NCBI GenBank assembly: GCA_949316235.1
Contig: OX438743.1
Span: forward strand, 33,883,242 to 33,947,241
Origin: Oegoconia quadripuncta
Lineage: Eukaryota; Arthropoda; Insecta; Lepidoptera; Autostichidae
Direction of reading: 5' to 3'
DNA length: 64,000 bases
Below are positions 1 through 9,479 of this stretch, piece after piece (within the stretch, counting starts at the first letter, position 1; every line of letters begins with the position of its first letter). The notes under the pieces were generated by a model. The model was not told the DNA's origin. It saw only the letters and a program-made list of their open reading frames with translations, and did no database searches. Position numbers and translations under genes: made by a program.

Positions 1-68
1 CGGGTGCAAGCGGTCTACTTCCAGCGACTTCCCGCGACCTTCATCAGACCGGTAGTCCACGTACTATT
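1..68 (-). mobile_element. RTE-type LINE ORF fragment, left part
   Basis: Read on the minus strand this gives WTTGLMKVAGSRWK followed by a stop. It resembles the C-terminal stretch of RTE-class reverse-transcriptase polyproteins common in Lepidoptera, where ...WTDDLVKVAGSRWMQ... is typical. It is cut by the window edge on the left and by a DNA transposon on the right. The same LINE resumes at 1515, so both parts were one copy before the insertion. It is a dead fragment. Confidence 0.7.
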
Positions 69-69
69 A

Positions 70-143
70 GTATAAGATCCGGCAATAGAAATATATACCC
101 TCATCTGTTATTCGACGATAACAAAATTAATATGTTAGTTAAT
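70..143 (+). repeat. Left terminal inverted repeat of the 70-1512 transposon
   Basis: It starts GTATAAGATCCGGCAATAG, and its reverse complement closes the element at 1439-1512. No mismatch was seen over 74 bases, which argues for a fairly recent insertion. Confidence 0.8.
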
Positions 144-660
144 GAATATATTAATACATTGAAAATGGGTTGCCTAGCTAAATCGCGGGCCAAACGGTTA
201 ATTAATGTAAATCCAAATTAATTGTTTTTCCATTAACTTCCCCGATTTGTTATTTATAAAAATCGACCATTATCTGAAAGAACATAACATAAGGAACTGG
301 AAAAATATAGGTTGCCTACTTTCCCTTCAGCATAACTATGGAGTTGTCATGTATAAACATGCGAGCAAGCGTTATTAATATACCCTCATCAGTTATTTAA
401 TTGATTTTTTTTTTAAATTAAACGTTATTTTATTCTCTTTCTAACAGTATAAGGTTGCCTCAGTAAAAGTTTGTCACATGCACGGTTGCTGTGATTTTAG
501 ATGTGAAGTTTTGAGCGCAAGCGCGGAGAGTGACAGAGAGCGTTGCACGCACTTCTCCATGCGACAGACAGAGACGCAGTGATGCCGGTAAGGCATGCGC
601 CAGGCAGCTGCTGAGTTAACGAGAGAGAGACATGTTCCTTTCTCTGTGTGTTAGACTTCG

Positions 661-828
661 GGAAACTTCGGTCACCTGCGGCCACTGCGCCGATTTAGCT
701 GTACGAAGAAAGCAGAGACACCAAAATGCGCAACGTGTTTGCACTTTAAAAAACCGTGCAATCATAAAACAGGTGATGCTGAATGCCCTGCCAAAAAATG
801 GCCGAAAAAAGATATATCAACACAATAG
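661..828 (+). pseudogene. LINE ORF1-like zinc-knuckle remnant
   Basis: A short open frame ending at the TAG at 826-828 encodes PKCATC, then a Cys, then HKTGDAECP. That is a C-x2-C ... C-x-H ... C pattern in a basic context (KKWPKK). Gag-like first proteins of Jockey/CR1-type LINEs end in such nucleic-acid-binding knuckles. No start codon or upstream ORF1 body is preserved. A LINE endonuclease-like piece and a LINE tail follow on the same strand, so I read it as part of one internally deleted LINE. The motif is short and could be chance. Confidence 0.4.
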
Positions 829-1071
829 ATTATGAAGGCGCCTAAGCGCGCCGGTCAGTTATCACGTATTTTTAGTCTTTATTTATTTATTTTCTTTTAC
901 TTATTCTACTTTTTTTTAATCATTATCATTATGGTTAATAATTTAATTCGTGACTTAAGACAATTTCTCTGTATCCGAGTCAAAACTGAGCGAGTTGTAA
1001 AACTGCAAACAATATCTTTCCTGCTTTAATAATACACTAACATTAATAAACAAAATATACGAATCATTTTA

Positions 1072-1166
1072 AAGAATTTTGTCAATTCTGCAACTCTCCA
1101 ACAAAGACTAGACGTAAACTGTGAAATTGTTGTTCTAACCGAGTATTGGCTGACTAAGCGTTCTAA
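1072..1166 (+). pseudogene. LINE endonuclease N-terminal remnant
   Basis: The plus-strand frame reads NSATLQQRLDVNCEIVVLTE followed by YWLTK. This resembles the first strand and catalytic-Glu segment of AP-type endonucleases of non-LTR retrotransposons, where ...DIVVLTETWL is typical. The candidate Glu is in VLTEYWL. The frame is lost just after, and the rest of the endonuclease and all of the reverse transcriptase are absent before the LINE tail begins near 1270. Confidence 0.5.
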
Positions 1167-1269
1167 CTAGACTAGGCGTGACTAAGACTAAGTAGCATTT
1201 AAGCATAGATTTACTCTGTATACCTACTTTATTTATAGATATCTAGTTTGTACCTACAGATGGTTATAT

Positions 1270-1440
1270 TATTTTAATTTATAGAAGCCCTAGCTTCGCC
1301 TGAAACACAGGATTTTCCTAGTTCAGGCACTAGTGTTACAGTTGCAATTAAGTATTATTATTTAGATTCTATGTTTCAATGTACCATTTGAATTAATAAA
1401 TATATTTGATTTGATTTGATTTGATTTGATTTGATTTGAT
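1270..1440 (+). mobile_element. LINE 3' tail with stem-loop and (TTTGA)n end
   Basis: A 3' UTR-like segment with a hairpin at 1299-1327 (stem CCTGAA/TTCAGG, inner stem AGGA/TCCT). It ends in a TTTGA/ATTTG repeat at about 1407-1440, as non-LTR elements of the Jockey/CR1 group often do. A second tail with the same two-tier fold but different stem bases lies at 20850-20970. It sits inside the TA-flanked transposon and abuts its right inverted repeat. Confidence 0.6.
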
Positions 1441-1512
1441 TAACTAACATATTAATTTTGTTATCGTCGAATAACAGATGAGGGTATATATTTCTATTGC
1501 CGGATCTTATAC
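1439..1512 (-). repeat. Right terminal inverted repeat of the 70-1512 transposon
   Basis: This is the reverse complement of 70-143, ending CCGGATCTTATAC and followed by TA. It abuts a (TTTGA)n tract that belongs to a LINE tail. Confidence 0.8.
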
Positions 1513-1514
1513 TA

Positions 1515-1725
1515 TATGCTTCGATTGTCGGTGCGTGGTCTCCAGTCTAGAACTTTAATGTCCATTCGACCATCAATCAGTTCTTCGGTCTATGTGCCCT
1601 GCCATTTCAACTTACTAAACTGGGCTATGTCGGTGACTTTCGGAGAAGGTAGTGGCTATTATTTCTAAATTAAAAATACAGATTTCTTCATTTCCGATTC
1701 GATCTCGTAGTGAAACGCCCTCTCC
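1515..1725 (-). mobile_element. RTE-type LINE ORF fragment, right part
   Basis: Continuation of the fragment at 1-68. On the minus strand it reads GVSLRDRIGNEE, VTDIAQ, KLKWQ and LDWRPRTDNRS, close to the RTE pattern ...VSLRDRIRNEEIRRRTRVTDIAQR...LKWQWAGH...LEWRPRT. It carries frameshifts and stops, including one shortly after RIGNEEI. A short AT-rich insertion lies near 1650-1680. It is decayed, with no function left. Confidence 0.75.
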
Positions 1726-2820
1726 GTAAATAACTAAGTATTTAATACAATTATTATGATTTTACCCTTCAAAATTACTGTCTATCACTTTATTTCCAAA
1801 GTATCGTTTAGGTAATTCTACAAAAATTCATATTTAGGTCCAATAGCACCCCAAGGTTCAATAAAAGAATTGGGAGACTATTATACAACCTAATACGAGA
1901 CTTTAGAGACAAATGCGAGTATTGTCGCACAAACAAAATATAAATTGAATTCCTCGCTTACCATTGACAAAATGTCTGCCTTTATTTAAGTTCAATTGTT
2001 TGTATAAAAGATAAGAGTTTTATCTTGCAGACCTCTAATGAGAATCTTCGCAATGTTTACGGGCCACGGGTCAAAGTAGCCTCAAGTTAGAAGCCTGAAA
2101 CAATCTCAACAACGCTCGTTATCTTGCGAGAAAATTGAAGTTCCCAACATTGTCATCGTAATGAAATTCTTGCAGAATAACGCGGCCTGTATTTTGTAAG
2201 CCTGTTTGTCTGGTTGAAGCCAGCAGTTTCTTCATTTATTATACAATTACGCAAGAAATAGGAACTGAGGCCTGGAGAAATTGGATTCATATGAAAAGAC
2301 GGACTAACAGCTAAATGAGTAATTTTAGGAAGCTTTACTTATACTGGATGAGTTTTTTTACCGTAAGGAAAAAAATAGAGCATAAAATATTATTTGGTAA
2401 GCGAAATAGAAGGTATTGTCATAGGTAGTTTTATTTATTTTTTTTCAAAACCATAAAATATAATAAAACGTTATGGCATTTGACGGTCGCTTTGGAGCCT
2501 ATCGCACATAATTATATCATTACATTAAATAAATTTTAAAAACGAAAATATGAGTTCCAATTAAAATTCGCATGACAGGAACCCTAGGAATCCCACCAGT
2601 CACATATTGAGGCAGGCGCGTGAGTGGATGATGGGTTTGAAAAAAAAAAATAATTACCTATGCCAATAACTTACATAAATAACACTTACCTAATGTCCTT
2701 AAACTTAAACTCATCCGGCATGTGTGAATAAAACCTCATAAAACGATAAATACTACTTAGTTAATCTTAATCCATCCACTTCTATCTACCTTCCAATTTA
2801 ATTTTATTGGTTACTTTACT
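1726..2820. other. AT-rich tract, nothing assigned
   Basis: No coding pattern, RNA gene or clear repeat seen. It includes short homopolymer runs near 2440 and 2640. Confidence 0.5.
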
Positions 2821-2824
2821 AGTT

Positions 2825-3012
2825 ATTACTAACATTATACATTTGGATGTTTGTTGCTCAGTCACGACGAAACGACTAAACCGATTTGATTGAAATAACT
2901 CAGGTAGAAAATGTGGTAGAGACAAGGGAAAAATGTTTTTTTAGGGAAAAATTATGAAAGTTACTACGCGATAAAGAAATTCGACGCGGGTAAACCGCGG
3001 GCGGAAAGCTAG
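2825..3012 (+). mobile_element. Helitron-like 3' end
   Basis: The tract runs from ...TGTTTGTTGCTCAGTCACGA through an ACGACTAAACCGATTTGATT core to GCGGGTAAACCGCGGGCGGA and then AAGCTAG|T. Lepidopteran non-autonomous Helitrons end in this GC-rich hairpin followed by CTAG, with T in the host. The 5' end is not clear. Relatives are at 15129-15330 (minus), 24700-25017 (plus) and 47630-47880. Confidence 0.65.
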
Positions 3013-3033
3013 TATAAAATACAATAATTCATT

Positions 3034-3095
3034 CCTTATTTAAAAAGAAATCTTAATTTAAATTTTGAGGGCGCCACTGGACGGAATAATCCCTC
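3034..3095 (-). mobile_element. piggyBac-like MITE, one terminal part
   Basis: The sequence ends ACGGAATAATCCCTC and then TTAA (3096-3099). It matches the right half of the complete element at 58325-58525, which is bracketed by TTAA on both sides. Only one end is present here. Confidence 0.5.
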
Positions 3096-3099
3096 TTAA

Positions 3100-4440
3100 G
3101 TGTTTGTACAAACACATCACATACACATCACCAACCTATTAAAACCTACTTACTACCTACTGGACAAAAAGTTTCTCCCATGAATTTGCCTCGCTTTCTT
3201 TGGGAGCATTTGCCATAATCGGCACGCTGAGCAGGCAGATTGGCGATCGCAGATTTGGAGCTCCGCACCAATGACGATGCTGTCAATCACAAGCTCATGC
3301 TGTTATGGTCATCGTTATACCGCCATTTGGAGACACCCACGGCAAAAGATAGGTTGGTCCTTCTCAACCACCATACGACTAACACAAGTACTACCTATTT
3401 AAAAATGAAGACTGACAGAAAGTTAAATGCTTGTGTGGTAATGAATTACTCTATCTGTAGCCAACCTGCGTAATACAGCGACCCGGCTAAGTAATATCGA
3501 TGATTGATGACCAAACTGAAAACGAGGGGTCGCTAAATTCATTTGTGAATCGATTCGTCATTTAATATTTGAATGTTAGCATTAATATCCTAATTTGATT
3601 TAGACTAAAGACGGATTCACTTAACGCTGTATCCATATATTTGCAGTGCCCTCACGGGGTGTTTGCGTTCAATTTACATCAATCAATCGAATACGCTTTA
3701 TTGTTATCATCTTATGTTTACCACATATATAAATGAATATGTTATAAATTATATGACTATGACTATGCATTCAGAAAGCTATTGCAGCCATATATTTTGT
3801 TTGAAGAAGTACACATATGTTATGTCATGATGTACTCTGACGCCCTCTGATGTCTTGCGGACTGCTCGCTTCCGATAGCATCAGAGTCCTCACCACCTCT
3901 CTGATGTATATAATACGACTCTCGAGTGTGAACGCTGGCATAAGCATGTACCGAATTCGGACGCGTATATCTTTAAAAATGAAAGACAGTTTTCTATAAT
4001 CCCTCGTAGTTTGTCTATGGTTGAACCTAATATCTTCTCTTCTTATCTACTTTATGCAGATGAGCTTACAAAAGAAATATAAGAACTTTTTCGAAATCAC
4101 TGTTTGAATCGGAATATTTGTAATTGTATTTATTTATTTATCTAAAATGTTACAAAGATTTACTTACAGGTGTCATAAAAACCTATGCAGGTGTATCCGA
4201 ACACTGTACCTATGTCATCATAGGACACTTATGCATGACATAGTGACTTTTATTATAGCTTATAAACAGTTATCCATTCATTTGATCCCCCTACACACTT
4301 TAGTAACTTATTAGTAATCTGTGCCTACACCAACTAGGTATATCATTTATTACTCTAGACGAATACAAATAAAACATTTTCGATGTCCGTTCACTCTGAA
4401 CTTGCAATGATTCAAATTCAATTCAATACTAATCACAACA
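3100..4440. other. Unassigned AT-rich region with weak LINE-tail traces
   Basis: I saw no gene. Near 3682-3715 a reversed LINE-tail signature (ATCAATCAATCG...CTTTATTGTT) is visible. At 4126-4215 an ATTT-repeat is followed by tail-like sequence, also on the minus strand. The short open frame at 3240-3473 is not recognised. Confidence 0.4.
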
Positions 4441-4446
4441 CTTTTA

Positions 4447-4752
4447 ACCGCCTCTTTAGATCAATGTGAAAAACAACATAGGGTTTACGAATCGGAGGTC
4501 GCGGGTTCAGTCCGGGGTACATGTTGGTGGTAGACCATTTTAAGTGTCCGCCTGGTTAGCTACCACCATCTTATCTAAGTATGCCGCCAAACCGCAATGT
4601 TAATAGCATTGTTGTGTTCCGGTTGTCAGAGATAAGATAGCCAGTCCCCCGAATAAGATGGGGTTTCCGGGTCAGTACGCTTCCACCTTCGGCCTCATCT
4701 TCACTTAACATCAGGTGTGATTGATGTCAAGTGTTAACCCATTGTGCATAAA
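4447..4752 (+). mobile_element. tRNA-derived SINE, family A
   Basis: The head contains a tRNA B-box-like stretch (GGTCGCGGGTTCAGTCC). It is followed by the family body with ACCACCATCTTATCTAA, AATAGCATTGTTGTGTTCCG, GATAAGATAGCCAGTCC and TTTCCGGGTCAGTACGCTTC, ending near ACATCAGGTGTGATTGATG. Other copies in the window are at 10795, 11530, 19540, 41976, 52028 and 52913. The A-box region is diverged. It is a retroposed pol III transcript, not a tRNA gene. Confidence 0.75.
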
Positions 4753-4759
4753 AAACACT

Positions 4760-5245
4760 ACACATGCATAGTGTGCAAGCAAACAAGCACGTCATAGAGT
4801 GTCATAGATACAACTGATCGCGTCATTTTAATGTGATTCCGCCTTAACACTTTTTTACATCATAGAAATGATAACACCACTAAATTCGGATGTCTGTTGA
4901 AACTAATCCGGTGGTTAAAGTACTATAGGCACTGTTAATTCTTAAATATATGTGCCAGAGTCGTAATTACAGTTTGTTAAGAAGCTTATATCCTTAATAA
5001 TAATATATGTAAGCTCAAGTTGTGAAATGAAAATTAACGCCAGTTATTAAGGTCCAAATGCTCCGAAGATACTGCGCGGGTGGGTAGGCGCGGATTAAAA
5101 TTAAAATAAATTGCTTTACACTTTAATTGTATTTCGGGATAATTTTCCGTGCTCCTGAATTCTAGAGCTGCTAGCTGACGGTATGGAGATGTGAATAAGA
5201 AGCCGTGAGTGGAGTAGTGTAGGTGACGTCCTAAAAATATTTAAT
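4760..5245. other. Unassigned stretch
   Basis: Nothing recognised in this AT-rich interval. Confidence 0.5.
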
Positions 5246-5249
5246 CTAA

Positions 5250-5345
5250 AAAAATTACGACTGCTCCGCTGAACACCCAAAGTGTGCCCCTGGTGGTAGA
5301 ACGGGTAAATTTGGTATGATCTGTAGTGCTCCTTTGGTGGTTTGG
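5250..5345 (-). repeat. Inverted-repeat partner 1 of a dispersed element
   Basis: The block CTCCGCTGAACACCCAAAG ... TGTGCCCCTGGTGGTA ... GTGCTCCTTT is repeated in opposite orientation at 5709-5850. The pair could be two ends of one diverged foldback element or two separate insertions. Confidence 0.5.
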
Positions 5346-5708
5346 TGGAGCACATCTTATGTCATTATATTTATGGTTCCACTTTATCCCTACAAAGGAT
5401 GAAACACATGATGACCATTTTATTTGCACTCGACTCTGAAGAGTACTTCAAATAAGTTATAGTTTCTCTACAATAAAATCTACTTAGAATGAAATGATTT
5501 TTTTAATTTTTTTTATTAATATAATTGTTAATTATCAATTGCTATATTTCCTTCTTTTACATGGATATAAAATACATTAAAAGAAATGGTGGCACAATTT
5601 TACTTAATGCGGGCCATCAATACTACTTGCGGAAGCGATATAAAAGTAATAATGAACAAATATTTCAAGTATTTCATCTTAGTTGTCCCTCCAATGTCTT
5701 CATAACTT

Positions 5709-5850
5709 AAAAGGAGCACGACAGGTAACTCAAAAGTTTCCCTTCTGAACCACTAAAGGGGTACAACGGAGAATTAGAATTTATCCGTCGTACCCCTGGG
5801 GGCACAGTCTGGGTGTTTAGCGGAGCAATTGTCAAAAAAATGTTCTTTAA
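5709..5850 (+). repeat. Inverted-repeat partner 2 with an internal hairpin
   Basis: Opposite-strand match of 5250-5345. It contains a short hairpin at about 5758-5796, with arms GGGGTACAACGGA and CCGTCGTACCCC, and then a second block GGGGGCACAGTCTGGGTGTT. Open frames across it are short and not recognised. Confidence 0.5.
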
Positions 5851-5984
5851 TGGTCCCTACTTTAATATTTTCACAAGAAACAATATGCTAACAGAAAGGT
5901 AACCATATGGTGGGTAGTCTATCCTTATACAAAGAAATCAGAAATTTTAACGTTATAGGAAGTCACATCACAAAAATTACGTAT

Positions 5985-6250
5985 AGTTACTGAACTAAAA
6001 AGGAGTGAAACACCCAATACGTCTTATCCCGTGGGTATTGTAAAAGACGACTAAGAGACTGCAGCAAAAACATCCACAGGCTTTCACAGTTCAACGTTGA
6101 TGGGCTCACCCCTTTATTCATGGATACATTTCTGTATATTTCGAAAACCGAATAATGGATGTTATGTCTAACAAACTTTAGTGTTTGCAACATTCAAACA
6201 CTTTAGTTTGGGATATCTCTGACCACCCCATTTGGGATACTGGTTTTTAT
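5985..6250 (+). repeat. Dispersed repeat D, copy 1
   Basis: It contains AAAAGACGACTAAGAGACT, GATGGGCTCACCCC, TTTCTGTATATTTCG and TTTGGGATATCTCTGACCAC. Copies with the same block order are at 23745-23985 and 30690-30915 (plus) and 33825-33945 (minus). The class is unknown to me. There are no terminal repeats and no protein. Confidence 0.55.
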
Positions 6251-6435
6251 GTTTGATAAATAAAGCGATGTAATTTAACCATTATTTACATTGAAAATTG
6301 ACCACGGTAGCTCTAAACGCTATTCCTATGCTGCACCATTTTTAGTGCAAATCCAATCATTGTTAAGAGTTTTATATCCTTTTCTGATCTCATCTATGTT
6401 GTTCTGTCCATTGGATCCATTGGCTACTGGTTAGC

Positions 6436-6733
6436 ATTCTCTTTTTATGTCCCTATAAAAAATATATATAAATATAAAATATCCTTGGACATGTACAGAC
6501 AGCGCCAACTAGTTCCACACTAGGCTTGTGTTGTGGATACCAGATAGTTGATACACTACACAAACTCATTTTTTTTGTAAATAAATACATATATAAATGA
6601 AAAACATCCATAACTCGGGTACACATGCCCGTATTCATCATACAAACATATGCCCCTAGCGGGATTCGAACCCGCGACCTTTTGGTATAGCAGCAGAGTT
6701 TCTAATCACTACACCAAACAGGTCGTCAACTCT
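6436..6733 (-). mobile_element. tRNA-derived SINE, family B
   Basis: On the minus strand it begins GACGACCTGTTTGGTGTAGT (A-box region). It carries the B-box in GCGGGTTCGAATCCCGCTAG and ends in an AT-rich tail with AATATTTATA-like repeats. The first ~80 bases fold like a tRNA, but the long unrelated body and multiple copies mark it as a SINE. Further copies are at 34245-34517 (minus), 49270-49563 (minus) and 29455-29665 (plus). Confidence 0.8.
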
Positions 6734-6749
6734 ATTTGGTCGACCTGGT

Positions 6750-6895
6750 TTAAACATAAACATCAAAATAAGTCTTAAGAAATACCACGTCGTCTCCATT
6801 CCTGCCTCTGTCTATTAGCTTTACTCTAAATTTCGTTAGACGTTTAAGCTGAGCTACCGCGGCGTCGTGTAATTGCTCATTTTCCTCGTCATCTC
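6750..6895 (-). CDS. Candidate terminal exon, unknown protein
   Basis: On the minus strand a pyrimidine run TGTTTTTTTCCAG immediately precedes an open frame of about 48 codons that begins GA|GAT and ends at a TAA at 6752-6750. The peptide is acidic then basic: DDEENEQLHDAAVAQLKRL, then KFRVKLIDRGRNGDDVVFLK. Its third positions are more GC-rich than the surrounding DNA, which suggests coding rather than random sequence. A phase-1 upstream intron would be needed, and no partner exon was found. An internal donor-like AGA|GTAAAG could shorten it. The family is not recognised. A SINE starts just downstream. Confidence 0.4.
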
Positions 6896-7042
6896 CTGGA
6901 AAAAAACATATTTCTACAACATAATACTTTAGGAATGGGGAAAACATGTCAAGAGAGAGGAAATAGGTAACACAAAATGTCAATAGCAAACTTATTTCTT
7001 TTTGTCTCACCTACTCGACTGTAATTACATATTAGGTCCTTA

Positions 7043-7445
7043 CCTATGAAATTGGCGTTTTGTATGAAGAATTTCATTAAGACTGTATTCTTCATACAAA
7101 CATTTTTGAAATTGTTTTGGGAACGGCAAATCCTAATTTAGCTAAACTTTTTGTGTATTATCGGATAACATTAATTTAAATATAGGCAGTCTTATTTTTT
7201 AAAAGTAACCGCTATATAAAAGTTTCTGCGAATCTAATAAATAATATGGGAAGCTCCTGAAAACAGCTGTGTTCAAGTTTTTTTTTATTATGTGATTTAG
7301 CTCAGACATTAAAAAATATATCGTGTGAAACCTTGAAAATATATTCTATTTTCCAAATAAAAAACCATATTTGGATATAGCTATAGAATCGTCGAAGTTG
7401 GTACATATTATGATTAATGAAGAAAAAAATCTCCAATTTCATAGG
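7043..7445 (+). mobile_element. Tc1/mariner-like MITE, copy 1
   Basis: A 403-bp element that begins CCTATGAAATTGGCGTTTTG, ends CCAATTTCATAGG and is flanked by TA on both sides (7041-7042, 7446-7447). Its interior is non-coding. An inverted-orientation relative at 14403-14777 shares the interior, including AAACATTTTTGAAATTG-like and GTGATTTAGCTCAGA-like stretches. Confidence 0.75.
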
Positions 7446-7447
7446 TA

Positions 7448-7795
7448 CAAAAAGTAAAAGTTTAAAAATACTTTAAAAACAAGCTTTTAATACTCCTTCA
7501 TGATTATCACATATCGTCAGATTCTCGTCATCATGTGTAATAGAAAGAGCTCATGGCAATAAAACCAACAAACCCAAATTCGAATCTTTTGCCATTTGCC
7601 ATCAGGGAGTTCCAGTCTCTACATCCCGGCTCCATCATCAAATTAGCCAGATATTGCATTGTAACCGAACTTACATAAAGTGCCAAATTTCAGCTCAATC
7701 AGATAAAGTGGTTGAAAAATGGTTTCCAAATGAAACGGACCAAAATAAAAGCTTGCAAAAACATGATTCATTCCTATTTAATATCAAATGAGGCC
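7448..7795 (+). repeat. Dispersed repeat E, copy 1
   Basis: It shares AAATACTTTAAAAACAAGC and a TTACACATGATGAC-like stretch, in reverse orientation, with 21830-22006. It also has a CAAATTTCAGCTCAATC...GAAACGGACC section. It starts right at the end of the TA-flanked MITE, so the MITE may have inserted at its edge. Class unknown. Confidence 0.45.
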
Positions 7796-7814
7796 CTGGT
7801 TAGCTATTGAATTT

Positions 7815-7905
7815 CAATTTTTATTTTCAATTGAATTCTTTATTGCACCGGAACATTACATATTTAATAGAGTACAAACGATATCTCTTCCAGCCCACCT
7901 GAAGT
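7815..7905 (-). mobile_element. LINE 3' tail fragment
   Basis: On the minus strand ...GTGCAATAAAGAATTCAATTG reads as a short-truncated LINE 3' end with an AATAAA signal. Confidence 0.45.
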
Positions 7906-7909
7906 AGGA

Positions 7910-9145
7910 AACGGAGTAAATTTGGGGTTAAGCAGCAAATTGTATGCAAAAGAAAACATAATACTACAACGAATAATAATAAAAAAAAATAATAAACTTA
8001 CATAAAATATAATGGTATAAACCAGCATACCTACCAACGAAATCACGTAACATAAAATATGTATAACACACCAAGATAAAAATAATAATATCACGAAAGA
8101 TGAGACCGGTAATGCTTTTTTAACCTTTATTCTGCAATTAATTTAATGTACTTTTATGATAGACAAGAGTCTCGTGTTTGACTATAATCTCACTTGATGA
8201 AGAATAACAATGTGAATGTAATGTAATGATGAAGTATGCATAAATGCCTATTATTGCACATCAATCGCAATATACTACAGTATGAGAATTCCTAAAGGCT
8301 GCGCTGCTTGAATATAAATTTGCAGACAAGTCATTCATTTGCAATACATAGATAAGTAGTTAAAACATAGCATAATGGATCCGTTTAACTCAGAATTTTA
8401 TTCATACTAAAACTAAAGCAGAGCATAAAAACCTCATTACTATAGCGATATCAATGAAGTGCATTCCACCTTTGCAGTAGCCGACAGGAATTGAATTAAA
8501 AAAAGTGCACTTGCAATTACTCCATTGCATTGAAATACCCCTCTCACGTTTCAATCCTTTATAGCGGCCTCTATGAATCCGAATGGAGTGCAATATGAGA
8601 TGAGAGGGCCAATAATGAAATATAAAAACAGAAATAAGCACTCCTTTCCGCGAGTACGGCCGTCGAGTACACTCCATTATTCCCATTCAGTGTGCTTTGA
8701 CGAGTGTCCTTGGTAAGCGCTTAGATTTCCCTTATTTTTGATTTAGGGAATTAGTTGCTCGATTTAGGTAGATTGAAACTTGAAAGTATTGGTAGAGTCT
8801 TTGTCTCTTAATTAGGAAAGGCTGAGATAATCAGTTTTCAGTAAAAGTTTAAAACTTCTGAGACTTATGCTACTTCTACTTACTTTAAACTACCAGGTAA
8901 CTGCCTGAATATTCCATTAGTTTTAAGAATACTGGAGTTTTTTTTTTTAAATTAATTAACATGCTGTAAGATATAGCTGCAGATTAAATCAGTCGTAGTA
9001 ATTAGTATCTACAGGAAAAGAAACAAAGTTAAAAGAAACAAATGGGCCACCCCTATTCATTGTTTCATAGGGATCACGACATGAGCAAAGCGCACTAAAA
9101 AGAAAACATACATATATCATCATCATTTTTTAGGCGAGGAAAATA
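7910..9145. other. Unassigned region
   Basis: AT-rich with homopolymer runs near 7980 and 8940. The open frames at 7864-8094 and 8402-8686 (minus) are not recognised and have no splice or codon support. Confidence 0.45.
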
Positions 9146-9151
9146 GAAATC

Positions 9152-9475
9152 GTTTTTTTTTATATGAGAGGGCGGCAAACGAGCATGCGGGTCACCTGAT
9201 GGAAAGCAATCACCGTCGCCCAACAACACCAAAAGGGTCACAAATGCGTTGCCGGCCTTTGAGGAAGGTGTAGGTTCGTTTCTTGAAGGTTCCAATGTCG
9301 TACTCGTTCGGGAATACCGCTGCAGGAAGTCCGTTCCACAGGGTGGTCGTACGTGGTAAGAAGTTTCTTGAGAAACGTACAGTGGTAGATTTCCACTCAT
9401 CCAGGTGATGTGGATGGAAATTAAATTTTCGGCGAGAAGTGAAAGTTTCCTGTGAACCCTCTACAATGTGCATAA
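9152..9475 (-). mobile_element. LINE (Jockey/CR1 group) C-terminus and 3' end
   Basis: The minus-strand frame reads [40 protein letters not shown] and [12 protein letters not shown]. This is the conserved C-terminal block of a lepidopteran LINE pol (...LWNSLP.AVFP....FK.R.YSFLKGRQR...). The 3' end reads GGTGATTGCTTTCCATCAGG ... CCCTCTCATAT and then an A-run, consistent with a 5'-truncated retrocopy. The frame from 9473 to 9210 is open. Upstream domains are missing. Confidence 0.8.
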
Positions 9476-9479
9476 AATA

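Larger units (their letters stand above)
70..1512. mobile_element. TA-flanked DNA transposon (Tc1/mariner-like, non-autonomous)
   Basis: A 1443-bp element bounded by 74-bp inverted repeats that match perfectly as read. It is flanked on both sides by TA (68-69 and 1513-1514), the target duplication of Tc1/mariner elements. No transposase is visible. The interior holds a degenerate second copy of part of the repeat near 375-400 and several GGTTGCCT words (169, 312, 453). Its right third is occupied by LINE-derived sequence. The element interrupts an RTE LINE whose reading continues across the join. The superfamily is inferred from the TA duplication only. Confidence 0.75.

Noticed and set aside
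6648..6733. tRNA gene on the minus strand
   Set aside because: A and B boxes are present, but the same head occurs in several copies each followed by the same ~200-bp unrelated body and AT tail, so it is a SINE.
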